DNA from: an uncultured Micrococcales bacterium
GTDB lineage: Bacteria; Actinomycetota; Actinomycetes; Actinomycetales; Microbacteriaceae
DNA length: 47,656 bases
NCBI GenBank assembly: GCA_903922825.1
Contig: CAIXVE010000044.1
Span: 1 to 47,656, forward strand
Direction of reading: 5' to 3'
The notes beneath the pieces are model-generated. The model saw nothing but the letters and a program-made list of their open reading frames with translations. It ran no database searches and had not been told where the DNA came from. The stretch's first letter is position 1. Each line of letters opens with the position of its first letter. Positions 17,460 through 25,597 of the stretch are shown here, piece by piece. The translations under genes were made by a program, and so were the position numbers.

Positions 17460-18215
17460 GTGCAAGAACATCCGTTCTTCGTTAAAGACAGAGTTGTGGT
17501 ACTCGCCCACCGTGGTTTCACTCCCCCCACAGAAAATACTTTAGGCGCAATCCAGCACGCAATCGCTTCTGGCGCTGACATCATCGAGACAGACGTCCAT
17601 TCATCAAAAGATGGAATTGCTGTTCTTATCCACGACTCTGACCTTATGCGAATCGCCGGAGTTTCAGCCAACGTCAAAGATTTGAATTGGGAAGAGCTTC
17701 AACAGATCACTTTGAATGATGGTTCATTTTTGTTGAGTCTTAGTGATGCACTGGCTGCATTCCCAACAATGAAATTTAACATCGATGTCAAAGATAGAGC
17801 AGCCATTCAAGGCACAGTCAAAGCCATAGAAAGTAATAAAGCACACGAGCGAGTTCTGGTTTCTAGCTTTAGTAACAAAAGAAGGAAAGATTCACTAAAA
17901 ATGTTCAAAAAGCCAGTAGCAACATCGGCTAGTGCAAGTGTAGTTATCTCAACTTGGTTGCTGTTCAAATTGGGTTTCAAAGATTTATCCAGGCACCTTT
18001 CCGGTATTGGAGCATTACAAATACCAATTTCCTTATATGGAATAAAACTTGATAGCCCAAAGTTCATAAAACTCGTCAACTCAACTGGCACTCAGCTGCA
18101 TTACTGGACAATAAATGATCCTGTTGAGATGAGAAGGCTGGTTGAACTTGGTGCTCAAGGTATTGTTACAGATAACACATCTTTAGCCATTGAGGCTCTG
18201 GGGAAAACTTCTTAG
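17460..18215 (+). CDS. Glycerophosphodiester phosphodiesterase
   Basis: Cleaves glycerophosphodiesters to glycerol-3-phosphate and an alcohol. The GDPD signature is present: AHRGFTPPTENTL (His17, Arg18, Glu25), IIETDVHSSKDG (Glu43, Asp45) and HDSDLMRI. The C-terminal HYWTINDP and GAQGIVTDN motifs complete the TIM barrel. No signal peptide, so it is likely cytoplasmic (UgpQ-like), working on deacylated lipids. Start is GTG at 17460 with an AGGAG Shine-Dalgarno about 5 nt upstream. Length is 251 residues. It is divergent from the YczE-type gene with only 35 bp between. Confidence 0.9.
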   Translation: MQEHPFFVKDRVVVLAHRGFTPPTENTLGAIQHAIASGADIIETDVHSSKDGIAVLIHDSDLMRIAGVSANVKDLNWEELQQITLNDGSFLLSLSDALAAFPTMKFNIDVKDRAAIQGTVKAIESNKAHERVLVSSFSNKRRKDSLKMFKKPVATSASASVVISTWLLFKLGFKDLSRHLSGIGALQIPISLYGIKLDSPKFIKLVNSTGTQLHYWTINDPVEMRRLVELGAQGIVTDNTSLAIEALGKTS

Positions 18216-18217
18216 CG

Positions 18218-18243
18218 GGAATAAATCTTTAGTTACCTTAGTT
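18218..18243 (+). promoter_or_regulatory. SigR/SigH-type promoter motif upstream of rbpA
   Basis: GGAAT (18218-18222), an 18-nt spacer, then GTT (18241-18243). This is an exact match to the GGAAT-N18-GTT consensus known for the Streptomyces thiol-stress sigma factor SigR and relatives. It would start transcription about 25 nt before the rbpA ATG, leaving room for the GGAGG Shine-Dalgarno. In Streptomyces coelicolor rbpA is a known SigR target. Presence of a SigR-like factor in this genome is not known from this window. Confidence 0.6.
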
Positions 18244-18275
18244 CTAACAAGTAAAGCAACTATTGGAGGTAACTT

Positions 18276-18629
18276 ATGAGTTCAGACTCACTACGCGGAA
18301 CCAGACTTGGAACACAATCCCAAGAGAAGACAACTGGCATCCAATACTCCCCTAGACAAACCGTTAAGTATGTTTGCCCGAAAGGCCATGAATCAGAAAT
18401 GCTATTTTCTGCTGATGCTGAAATTCCCCACACTTGGCAGTGCAAGCATTGCAGCGCAACTGCAATAACAGACGCTGTCCCCACTCCCCCAGAAGTCATT
18501 TCAAACGTATCGAAGACACATTTCGATCAACTTCTTGAACGCCGATCTCGAGATGAACTAGAAGAAATTCTTGCAGAAGCGTTAGCTGATCTGAAGAAAC
18601 GTAGAGAAGCTGCCGCAGCGGCTAGCTAA
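18276..18629 (+). CDS. rbpA: RNA polymerase-binding protein RbpA
   Basis: Actinobacterial transcription factor that binds RNA polymerase and the principal sigma factor and promotes open-complex formation. The N-terminal tail has the conserved RGTRLGTQSQE pattern. The core domain has Cys34, His38, Cys56 and Cys59 (CPKGHE...CKHC). The C-terminal helix (HFDQLLERRSRDELEEIL) is the sigma-interaction region. Length, 117 residues, is typical. Start ATG has a strong GGAGG. A SigR-type promoter motif lies upstream. Its stop overlaps the convergent mannosyltransferase by 8 bp. Confidence 0.96.
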   Translation: MSSDSLRGTRLGTQSQEKTTGIQYSPRQTVKYVCPKGHESEMLFSADAEIPHTWQCKHCSATAITDAVPTPPEVISNVSKTHFDQLLERRSRDELEEILAEALADLKKRREAAAAAS

Positions 18630-19335
18630 TTCTCAAAAGTCTTTGGATGCCAAACTTAGTCATAAGTAAAAGTGCTTCAACAACAATATTGCTAGACATC
18701 TTTGATGTTCCAATTTCACGTTCAACGAAAGTGATTGGAACTTCCGCAGCACGTCCACCAGCTCTAAGGGTTCTATAAGCCATTTCAATCTGGAAAGAAT
18801 ATCCTCTGGCGTTGATTGATTTGAGGTCAAGCTTCTTCAAGAAACTACAGTCAAACACTCGAAAACCAGCAGTCATGTCGTTTAGTTTTCCACCAAGCAT
18901 TAGTCGTGCATAAATGTTTCCCCCACGCGAGAGCCATTGGCGATGCAGCGGCCAGTTAACTGTCTGTCCACCTTTGACATACCTGGAGCCGATTACTAGA
19001 TCGTTAGAAGGGCAAACCTCCAGAAGTTTTGGTAGGTCAACTGCACGGTGAGAACCATCGGCATCCATCTCAACTACATAGTCGAAACCTTTACCGAATG
19101 CCCAGTTGAATCCGGCGATGTATGCAGCCCCTAGTCCTTCTTTACCTTGACGGTGCAAAACGCTGATGCGTTTGTCTTTCTTGGCAAGGTCATCTGCTAG
19201 TTTTCCTGTGCCGTCAGGACTTGCATCATCAACGATTAGAAGTTCAACATTCTTATTGAATTCAAAAAGCTGATCGACACTTTTATGGATATTGCCTGCC
19301 TCGTTATAGGTGGGCATGATGACTAAGACTTTCAT
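18622..19335 (-). CDS. ppm1: Polyprenol monophosphomannose synthase (GT2 family)
   Basis: Transfers mannose from GDP-mannose to polyprenyl phosphate, giving the donor used for lipoglycans and protein O-mannosylation. GT2 motifs are visible: PTYNEAGNI near residue 8, DDASPDGTG at 36-44 and the metal-binding Asp91/Asp93 in EMDADGSH. It has no C-terminal membrane domain, so it is the catalytic (DPM1-like) domain only. It overlaps lnt by 4 bp (ATGA); in mycobacteria Ppm1 carries an Lnt domain fused to this domain, so the coupling here is the split equivalent. Length is 237 residues. Confidence 0.9.
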   Translation of the reverse strand: MKVLVIMPTYNEAGNIHKSVDQLFEFNKNVELLIVDDASPDGTGKLADDLAKKDKRISVLHRQGKEGLGAAYIAGFNWAFGKGFDYVVEMDADGSHRAVDLPKLLEVCPSNDLVIGSRYVKGGQTVNWPLHRQWLSRGGNIYARLMLGGKLNDMTAGFRVFDCSFLKKLDLKSINARGYSFQIEMAYRTLRAGGRAAEVPITFVEREIGTSKMSSNIVVEALLLMTKFGIQRLLRIS

Positions 19336-20921
19336 GCTCTCCTTCTCGCTCTGGCAATGGTTAAGCCAATCAACGCTATCAAGAACAGAGCGATGGCAAA
19401 AACAAAAGCTCCAGCTTCGATATATCTTCCAAAGATAACGGCGGGTGTCTTGTCGCTTCTGAGCGAAATGTTTGCAACCATCGCTGCCGGGGTGAACATT
19501 GGCAGCTCCTTCACAATATGGCCATCAGGGGTATAAATACCTGACAGACCAACAGTTGAAATTGCAACCACAGTTCTACCCGTAACTATTGCTCGCATTC
19601 TTGAAATTCCAGCTAACTGAACTCCCTGTTCGCTTTTACCAAAGTCAGAACTGTTTGTTTGAATCATGATTGCTTGAGCACCATTATCGACAAGGTCGTA
19701 ACCTAATTCGTCAATAGTTGCTTCGAAACAAATAAGTGAACCAACTCGAACATTCTTCTTGATATCGAAAACGCCATCACGAGTACCAGGAGACATATCC
19801 CAACCGATAAGCCCAATCATGTCTGGAGCTAAACCCATGAAGAAAGAACGATAAGGAACGTATTCTCCAAAAGGAACTGGACGTTTCTTGTCATACCAGT
19901 CGGTTAGTCCCTTGACCGGATTCCACAGATCCACTTCATTGAAGTAATCCACTCCCCTGAAAGTCTTATTACCAAAAAGCAAAGGTGCCTTTAGGACTTC
20001 ATTTACGAATATTGTAACTTTCACATTCTCTTCAGCAACGTTTATTGGATCTAGATCTGCAGAGTTTTCCGGCCAGACCATCAAATCTAAGTTCTTTGCT
20101 TTCCCAGATGCGATTAGCTTCTTAGCAACTCTTAGGTGCTTATCCAATATCGACCCTGGTGGGTTGTGAGCAAATAGACCAGCGTTGGCATTTCCTTGAA
20201 CTGCCGCAACTTTCAATGCTCCAGAGGTGGTTGGGCTAGGCAGAACGAAAAGAGCTGGAAGAGTAAAAAATATAAGCCAAGCGGTCAGCGTCGGAGTCCA
20301 AGACTTCACTCGATTTACTATGCCTGACCCTATAGGCAGTGGCGAAAGAACTTGCAGAGCTAGAAGAGCAGAAACAAAAACAATCAGCCAGCTAAGACCG
20401 GCGATGTCTATACCCCAAGCCCATTTGGCTAGAAAATTATCTGCCTGACTAACTCCAATTCTTGCCCAGGGCAATCCTCCAAAAGGAAAATGACTTGAAA
20501 CAAATTCACGTCCGGTGTAGATGCCACCGATTGCAAATGCGACAACCGTGTTTTTCCATGACCCAAGTTTGAGAGTGTTTAGGTAACGCCAAACCACGGC
20601 TATTACGCCAAATGAAATCGCAAAGAAGATTGCTTCCATGAAAGAAAGTGCAAACCAAGGAATTGGACCCAAATATGTAGTTAGCCAAATTAGCACTAAC
20701 CCATAAAAGCTGAAACCTGCAAATAAGCCAAGCCAGAAGGCCTTTAGAAACTTAATGCCTCTAACGGCTAAAACAATAAGAAAAATTCCCAAGAAAGCAC
20801 CAGGAATAAAAGTTATGGCTGGAAAACTTGAGGCTAGCGATAGTCCACCGAGGATAGCAAGTGGCACTCTTGCGAAGAAAGAGTCTGACTGGCTAAAGAA
20901 CCTGAGAATTTTGGACACCAT
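19332..20921 (-). CDS. lnt: Apolipoprotein N-acyltransferase
   Basis: Adds the third acyl chain to the N-terminal cysteine of lipoproteins. Several N-terminal membrane helices (about residues 15-220) precede a nitrilase-like catalytic domain. The Glu (WPENSADLDP) and Cys (GSLICFEATIDE) of the Glu-Lys-Cys triad are plain; the Lys is likely in the YDKKRPVPFGEYVP stretch. A C-terminal helix ends the protein. Length is 529 residues. Its ATG immediately follows the helY stop. Lipoproteins in this window (CtaC, the FKBP protein) are potential substrates. Confidence 0.92.
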   Translation of the reverse strand: MVSKILRFFSQSDSFFARVPLAILGGLSLASSFPAITFIPGAFLGIFLIVLAVRGIKFLKAFWLGLFAGFSFYGLVLIWLTTYLGPIPWFALSFMEAIFFAISFGVIAVVWRYLNTLKLGSWKNTVVAFAIGGIYTGREFVSSHFPFGGLPWARIGVSQADNFLAKWAWGIDIAGLSWLIVFVSALLALQVLSPLPIGSGIVNRVKSWTPTLTAWLIFFTLPALFVLPSPTTSGALKVAAVQGNANAGLFAHNPPGSILDKHLRVAKKLIASGKAKNLDLMVWPENSADLDPINVAEENVKVTIFVNEVLKAPLLFGNKTFRGVDYFNEVDLWNPVKGLTDWYDKKRPVPFGEYVPYRSFFMGLAPDMIGLIGWDMSPGTRDGVFDIKKNVRVGSLICFEATIDELGYDLVDNGAQAIMIQTNSSDFGKSEQGVQLAGISRMRAIVTGRTVVAISTVGLSGIYTPDGHIVKELPMFTPAAMVANISLRSDKTPAVIFGRYIEAGAFVFAIALFLIALIGLTIARARRRA

Positions 20922-23363
20922 CTAAGCGTAATAGGAGTAAGCGACGATGCCACGTTTGATCTGATCCATAGCCGCTTGAGCAGTCTTACTCAGTTTGTCG
21001 TCGTTTATGTTGGAGATTTGGTCCAGCAGATCGATGGATTGTTTGCACCAGCGAATAAAGTCTCCTGCCAGCATCCCCGTTGCTTTCAGAATTCCATCAA
21101 GTCTGGCCCCCGTTGCCCAGCGATACATCTGCAAAGCCATGGTGGCATCAGGTTCGATGGTAAGAGGTAGGTGATGCTCCTTTGATAACGCTTGAAGTTC
21201 ATCCCAAACTCCAAGAGTCTCATCAAACCTCTCCCCGAACTCACCTCTTGGAAATCTTGGGTTGAGTTCCTCATCATCTCTTCTGGCCTCATAAACAAGT
21301 GCTGCGGCTAAAGCTGCAAAGGTGGCTGCATCTATCCCAGCCCACGTATTTCTTCGCAAGCATTCTGAGACAAGAAGGTCTCGGTCACCATAAATCTTTG
21401 CAAGTTTCAAACCTGCGTCAGTAACTTCCAAGTCATCGTCGTCTTGAACAAGATATCCGAGTTCTAAAAGCATGTCTGACAGGTGATCAAAGGTTTTAGC
21501 CACCTGGTTCGTTCTGGATTCGATCTGTTTGATGATGGTTTGAGTTTCACGGTAAAGCTTGTACCAGCGTTCTGCCCATCTCGAATGTGCTTCACGCTCA
21601 GGGCAACCATGACAAGGATGTGCTCGGAGATCCCTCTTGAGATTTGTGATCTTTAGTTCCTGAGCTCGCATGCCTTTGGTTTGACGTAAGTCATTACGTT
21701 TAGCTTGGCGACCCCAAGTTGCCAGCTCTTTCTCCATGTCGCTGATCTCTCGACGCAATTTGGCATATTCAGTGAAATCGCCGAGATGACATTTCATTGA
21801 TTGTTCATAACCAAATAATGAGGATTGTTTCTCCCTAATTCCTCTGGCTAAGCCAACTACCGATCTGTCGGCTTGGAACTGAGCGAACGAGGTTTCTAAA
21901 ACTTCGCGAGACCTTCGAGCACCAAAAGCTTGAATAAGATTCACAGTCATGTTGAAAGTTGGCTTGAAAGACGAGTTCAATGGGTAGGTTCTTTTTGAGG
22001 CTAAAGATGCAACATAGGTAGGGTCTAGATTGCCAGACCATTGAATAACTGAGTGGCCTTCATGATCAATTCCTCTTCGACCAGCGCGTCCAGTTAGCTG
22101 AGTATATTCACCGGGTGTGATTTGAACTCTTCCTTCACCGTTGAACTTATCTAACCGTTCTAAAACCACAGTTCTAGCCGGCATGTTTATACCTAAAGCT
22201 AAAGTCTCAGTTGCGAAAACAACCTTCACTAGTTTTCTTAGAAAAAGCTCCTCAACAACTTCTTTGAAAGCAGGTAACAAACCAGCGTGATGCGCTGCTA
22301 CCCCTCGTTCAAGAGCATTCAACCACTGGAAGTAGCCCAGAGCAGATAGGTCTTCATCAGGAATGTTTCCACACTTTTCTTCTGCAATACGGCGAATCAG
22401 CTGCTTATCTTCAGGTCTAGTCAACCTGATTCCTGAGGCAAGTACGGCTTGAACTGCCGCTTCACATCCAGCTCTAGAGAAGATAAAGAAAATCGCTGGA
22501 AGTAAATCTGCCTCTTCAAGAATGTCAATCACATCAGGTTTACTTACCCTCGCAATTCGACCCATGTTCCGATCTGGACCCTGATGACCTCTTCGGCCTC
22601 GTATTGGTTTATTTATAGGTTGACGCATCTTGTTTGCATGTCGCTGCACTAGATCAACATTTACTCGGTTGTCATCATCCTTTTCACTAAACAAAGGAAT
22701 AAGGTCATCACCGAAAAGCACATGTTGATTCAGGGGTACCGGTCTAATTTCAGAAACGATGATTGCAGTATCGCCGCGGATTTCATCTAACCAGGCTCCA
22801 AACTCTTCAGCATTTGACACGGTTGCGCTCAGGGAAACAACTTTCACATCTTTAGGTAAATGCAGAATCACTTCTTCCCAAACCGCTCCCCTAAAACGGT
22901 CTGCCAAATAGTGAACTTCATCCATGACTACGAAACCAAGATTCATCAGAGATTCTGAGTTTGCGTAAATCATGTTTCTAAGCACTTCAGTAGTCATAAC
23001 CAAGAACTGTGCATCACTGTTGATGCTTGTGTCACCGGTCAGGAGACCGACTTTCTCAGAACCATAGCGAGTGACCAACTCAGCATATTTTTGATTACTC
23101 AACGCTTTGATAGGCGTTGTATAGAAAACCTTTTGGTTTCTGTCTAATCCCAGATGCATGGCAAATTCACCAACCACTGTTTTACCTGCCCCAGTAGGAG
23201 CTGCAACTAAAACACCCTGACCTCGAAGTAATGCTTGGCAAGCTTTCATTTGAAAATCGTCCATCGGGAATTTCAAAAGAGCAATGAATGAATCCAAAGC
23301 TGGATCTGTGCGATTCTGTTTCGCCCTGGCGTAACGCTCTGCAGGGCTTAGTTCATCGCTCAT
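20922..23363 (-). CDS. helY: DEVH-box ATP-dependent helicase, Ski2/HelY family
   Basis: Superfamily 2 RNA helicase related to Mtr4/Ski2 and mycobacterial HelY. Walker A is PTGAGKT near residues 56-62, the Walker B box is DEVH at 148-151, SLSAT is motif III, and TGRAGRRG is motif VI. The C-terminal DSHCT-type region (EYAKLRREI...CHGCPEREAHSRWAERW, then the YRWATGARLDGIL helical part) is complete. Length is 813 residues, slightly shorter than mycobacterial HelY (about 900). It overlaps tatC by 4 bp; the tatA-tatC-helY order is the classic actinobacterial one. RNA turnover or structure remodelling is the likely role. Confidence 0.93.
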   Translation of the reverse strand: MSDELSPAERYARAKQNRTDPALDSFIALLKFPMDDFQMKACQALLRGQGVLVAAPTGAGKTVVGEFAMHLGLDRNQKVFYTTPIKALSNQKYAELVTRYGSEKVGLLTGDTSINSDAQFLVMTTEVLRNMIYANSESLMNLGFVVMDEVHYLADRFRGAVWEEVILHLPKDVKVVSLSATVSNAEEFGAWLDEIRGDTAIIVSEIRPVPLNQHVLFGDDLIPLFSEKDDDNRVNVDLVQRHANKMRQPINKPIRGRRGHQGPDRNMGRIARVSKPDVIDILEEADLLPAIFFIFSRAGCEAAVQAVLASGIRLTRPEDKQLIRRIAEEKCGNIPDEDLSALGYFQWLNALERGVAAHHAGLLPAFKEVVEELFLRKLVKVVFATETLALGINMPARTVVLERLDKFNGEGRVQITPGEYTQLTGRAGRRGIDHEGHSVIQWSGNLDPTYVASLASKRTYPLNSSFKPTFNMTVNLIQAFGARRSREVLETSFAQFQADRSVVGLARGIREKQSSLFGYEQSMKCHLGDFTEYAKLRREISDMEKELATWGRQAKRNDLRQTKGMRAQELKITNLKRDLRAHPCHGCPEREAHSRWAERWYKLYRETQTIIKQIESRTNQVAKTFDHLSDMLLELGYLVQDDDDLEVTDAGLKLAKIYGDRDLLVSECLRRNTWAGIDAATFAALAAALVYEARRDDEELNPRFPRGEFGERFDETLGVWDELQALSKEHHLPLTIEPDATMALQMYRWATGARLDGILKATGMLAGDFIRWCKQSIDLLDQISNINDDKLSKTAQAAMDQIKRGIVAYSYYA

Positions 23364-24160
23364 TCTGTTACTTCATCAGTAAGGAGGTCCGTGACTAGTT
23401 CATTTTTCTGGCGGGCAGCTCTGCGCTTGTCATTGGCTAAAGCAACTGCTGCTGCCACAAAGTAGAGAACTGTAAGCGGCACCATAAGTAAGAACATAGA
23501 CATCGGATCAGATACCGGTGTTGCGATAGCTCCAATGACGGCGATGATAAAGATCGCTGGTCGCCAACCTTTGAGAATAGTTTTTCCGGAAATCACTCCT
23601 AGCGCGTTTAGAAAAACAAGAATGATCGGCAAAACAAAAGCCAAACCAAAAACGAGTAGAACTCGAACGGCAAACAAAACATATTCCGCGGCATTAATTA
23701 CGTTGGCGGCACCCGGTGGCGTAAATGAAAGCAGGCTTCGAATGAATTCAGGAAATAACCACCAGCCGAACCAAGCCCCAGCCAAGAAAACTGGTGAGCT
23801 TAAAAACAGAAAACCGATTGTGTAACGGCGTTCACGCTTCTTTAGGGCAGGGGTAATAAAGGCTAGAACCTGGTAGAGCCAAACTGGACTAGAAATAAAC
23901 AAGCCAACAAAAAATGCAATTTGAAGGTGAAGGTCAAAAGCCGAAACTACGGAATTGAAGTTAATGGTTGCATTGACATGCTCGTCACGTGCTAAATCAA
24001 TTATTGGCTGTTGCAGGGCTGAGAAAACCTGATCAAAGGTTATCCAGCCAATAATTCCACCACCGACTATGGCAAAAGCTGACTTGAAAAGTCGGTTCCT
24101 AAACTCTCGAAGATGCCCCGAAAGTTTCATTTTCTTTTCGGGGTTACGGCTCCTAGCCAT
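23360..24160 (-). CDS. tatC: Sec-independent protein translocase TatC
   Basis: Multi-spanning receptor of the twin-arginine translocase, which exports folded proteins. The N-terminal MKLSGHLREFRNRLFKS is the family signature (usually HL-ELR-R), followed by six membrane helices. The FVLPIILVFLNALGVIS segment near residue 175 is typical. Length is 266 residues. Its ATG shares a base with the tatA stop (TAATG). The Rieske protein QcrA is a usual Tat substrate in actinobacteria. No tatB is adjacent. Confidence 0.96.
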   Translation of the reverse strand: MARSRNPEKKMKLSGHLREFRNRLFKSAFAIVGGGIIGWITFDQVFSALQQPIIDLARDEHVNATINFNSVVSAFDLHLQIAFFVGLFISSPVWLYQVLAFITPALKKRERRYTIGFLFLSSPVFLAGAWFGWWLFPEFIRSLLSFTPPGAANVINAAEYVLFAVRVLLVFGLAFVLPIILVFLNALGVISGKTILKGWRPAIFIIAVIGAIATPVSDPMSMFLLMVPLTVLYFVAAAVALANDKRRAARQKNELVTDLLTDEVTE

Positions 24161-24366
24161 TACTTCTCTTCTTTGGTTTGGTCTTTCTCAACGCTAGTTT
24201 TCTTGTCTTCGGCACGCTCGTCGCCCATTTGCTTCATTTCCTTGCGGAAAATACGCATTGACTGGCCAAGACTCTTTGCAAACCCTGGAAGCTTAGGAGC
24301 TCCCCAGATCACAAGAACCACTAGCACGATGACAATGATGTGCCATCCTTCGAGTCCTCTAAACAT
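24160..24366 (-). CDS. tatA: Sec-independent protein translocase TatA
   Basis: Pore-forming component of the Tat system. One N-terminal helix (HIIVIVLVVLVIWG, about 9-22), then the conserved hinge and amphipathic helix (APKLPGFAKSLGQSMRIFRKEMK), then a charged tail. Length is 68 residues, within the family range. It follows a small membrane protein gene by 11 bp and overlaps tatC by one base. Confidence 0.93.
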   Translation of the reverse strand: MFRGLEGWHIIVIVLVVLVIWGAPKLPGFAKSLGQSMRIFRKEMKQMGDERAEDKKTSVEKDQTKEEK

Positions 24367-24377
24367 AACTAGCCTTA

Positions 24378-24605
24378 CTACTCAGATACGGTTTTGTTTC
24401 TAGTTTCCAGCCTACGCTGTCTATCTAGTCTTGAGTGTTTAAGTGCACTCACCTCAAGTTTAAGCCCTTTAACCTTCTGGTTTATCGGGTCAATAGATCT
24501 CATTACTCGTTTAGAAGAAGCCCTTAGCTTGAGGCTAACCCAGAGCAACGCTAAAGCTGAGCAACCGACGACTATGGCTATCACATAAGGCATGAGGTTA
24601 CCCAC
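24378..24605 (-). CDS. Small single-pass membrane protein with a basic coiled-coil-like tail, unknown function
   Basis: I do not recognise a named family. The 75 residues have one N-terminal hydrophobic helix (about 5-25: LMPYVIAIVVGCSALALLWV) followed by a basic, heptad-like helical region (KRVMRSIDPINQKVKGLKLEVSAL). It resembles a divergent TatB-like or FtsB-like layout, but lacks the TatA/B FGP-type hinge, so I do not call it TatB. The start is GTG at 24605, overlapping the pafC stop by one base (TAGTG), with AAGGA about 9 nt upstream; an in-frame ATG is at 24593. Its place between pafC and tatA and the coupling to both neighbours support a real gene. Confidence 0.7.
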   Translation of the reverse strand: MGNLMPYVIAIVVGCSALALLWVSLKLRASSKRVMRSIDPINQKVKGLKLEVSALKHSRLDRQRRLETRNKTVSE

Positions 24606-25597
24606 TATTCGGCGTCCTTAGGAACGGAGCCGATTGAAGGGTTAATGGCTGCCAAAGCAAAGTCTCTAACCGCCTTTTTAGCATCTGCTGGACTGATGAC
24701 CTTAGCGCCTCCCCCGTAACGAGTAACCAAAGGTCCGAGATTTCGAACATCTCCAACTTTGACTGTGAACCTTCTTGAAGTCTTGTTGACCACCACAGTT
24801 TCAGCTATAGGTTTCAGGTCATACATTAGGCCATACGCGCCTGGTTCAACTTCGAGGACAACCTCTATGTCGTTATCAGAGGGAACATATATTTCATCCT
24901 GAAGTTCTGCTTGTTTCGCAGCTTCACTTATTGGAACATCCGGAAGGATAACTGTGTTTCGCATACGGTCAATCCTGAAGGATCTGAGTGCCTGTTTCTG
25001 CTGGCACCAACCCCGAAGATAAATCAGCTCGCTTTGTGGATCAATTCTTAGTGGTTCAATTACTCGACCAATCGAGGTAACACCTTTATTGTCTTGGTAA
25101 TCGCATTTGATAGCGACACCTTTGTTTATTGCTTGGCGAAGAATTCTGATGTCAAGATCAATACCAATCGGGTTTATCTTTATTTCTGGAGCCTGTGTCT
25201 TATCGAAACCACTAGCAATTATTTTTTGCAGAGTTTCAATCTCATCGCTGTCGGCCAGCCCCGGAATTGACTTGAGATACACCAACCCCGCAGCCAAGGC
25301 TGATGCCTGACGTGCTGAAAGTCTTGGAACTTCCTTTAGAGACATCTTTTCTTTGTAGTTGACAGCAACGTTCCCATCTTCAAGTTCATCGAAGTCAATT
25401 CCATATGGTGAATGGTGGTTTATTTCAATAAACCCCAAGTTCTTCACAGCGTTTGTGATTTCAACTTCTGGAACCTTGAAATGCTTTGCAAGTTCAGGAA
25501 CATCATATTCAGCGCCATCAATTAGATTGCCAACCAGGGCAAGCATGAGGTTGAAACGATCAGAATCAGTAAGTTTTCTTGGCTCACGCATGATCAT
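24605..25597 (-). CDS. pafC: WYL-domain transcriptional regulator PafC
   Basis: Partner of PafB; in mycobacteria the PafBC dimer activates a LexA/RecA-independent DNA damage response. An N-terminal winged-helix region (DRFNLMLALVGNLIDGAEYDVPELAKHF) precedes the WYL domain (about residues 145-225: INKGVAIKCDYQD...LRGWCQQKQALRSFRIDRM) and a C-terminal WCX extension. In the WYL motif the canonical residues read as LRGWCQ, a variant. ATG at 25597 is preferred to the in-frame TTG at 25600. It overlaps pafB by 14 bp, so they are coupled. The Pup genes that often neighbour it are not here. Confidence 0.9.
   Translation of the reverse strand: MIMREPRKLTDSDRFNLMLALVGNLIDGAEYDVPELAKHFKVPEVEITNAVKNLGFIEINHHSPYGIDFDELEDGNVAVNYKEKMSLKEVPRLSARQASALAAGLVYLKSIPGLADSDEIETLQKIIASGFDKTQAPEIKINPIGIDLDIRILRQAINKGVAIKCDYQDNKGVTSIGRVIEPLRIDPQSELIYLRGWCQQKQALRSFRIDRMRNTVILPDVPISEAAKQAELQDEIYVPSDNDIEVVLEVEPGAYGLMYDLKPIAETVVVNKTSRRFTVKVGDVRNLGPLVTRYGGGAKVISPADAKKAVRDFALAAINPSIGSVPKDAE

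Noticed and set aside
23535-23825. A 96-codon open frame antisense to tatC
   Set aside because: Basic, repetitive composition with no motif; it mirrors the hydrophobic codons of tatC.
24378-24605. Calling the small protein upstream of tatA a TatB
   Set aside because: It lacks the conserved Glu/FGP hinge typical of TatA/TatB after the membrane helix, so the name is not justified.
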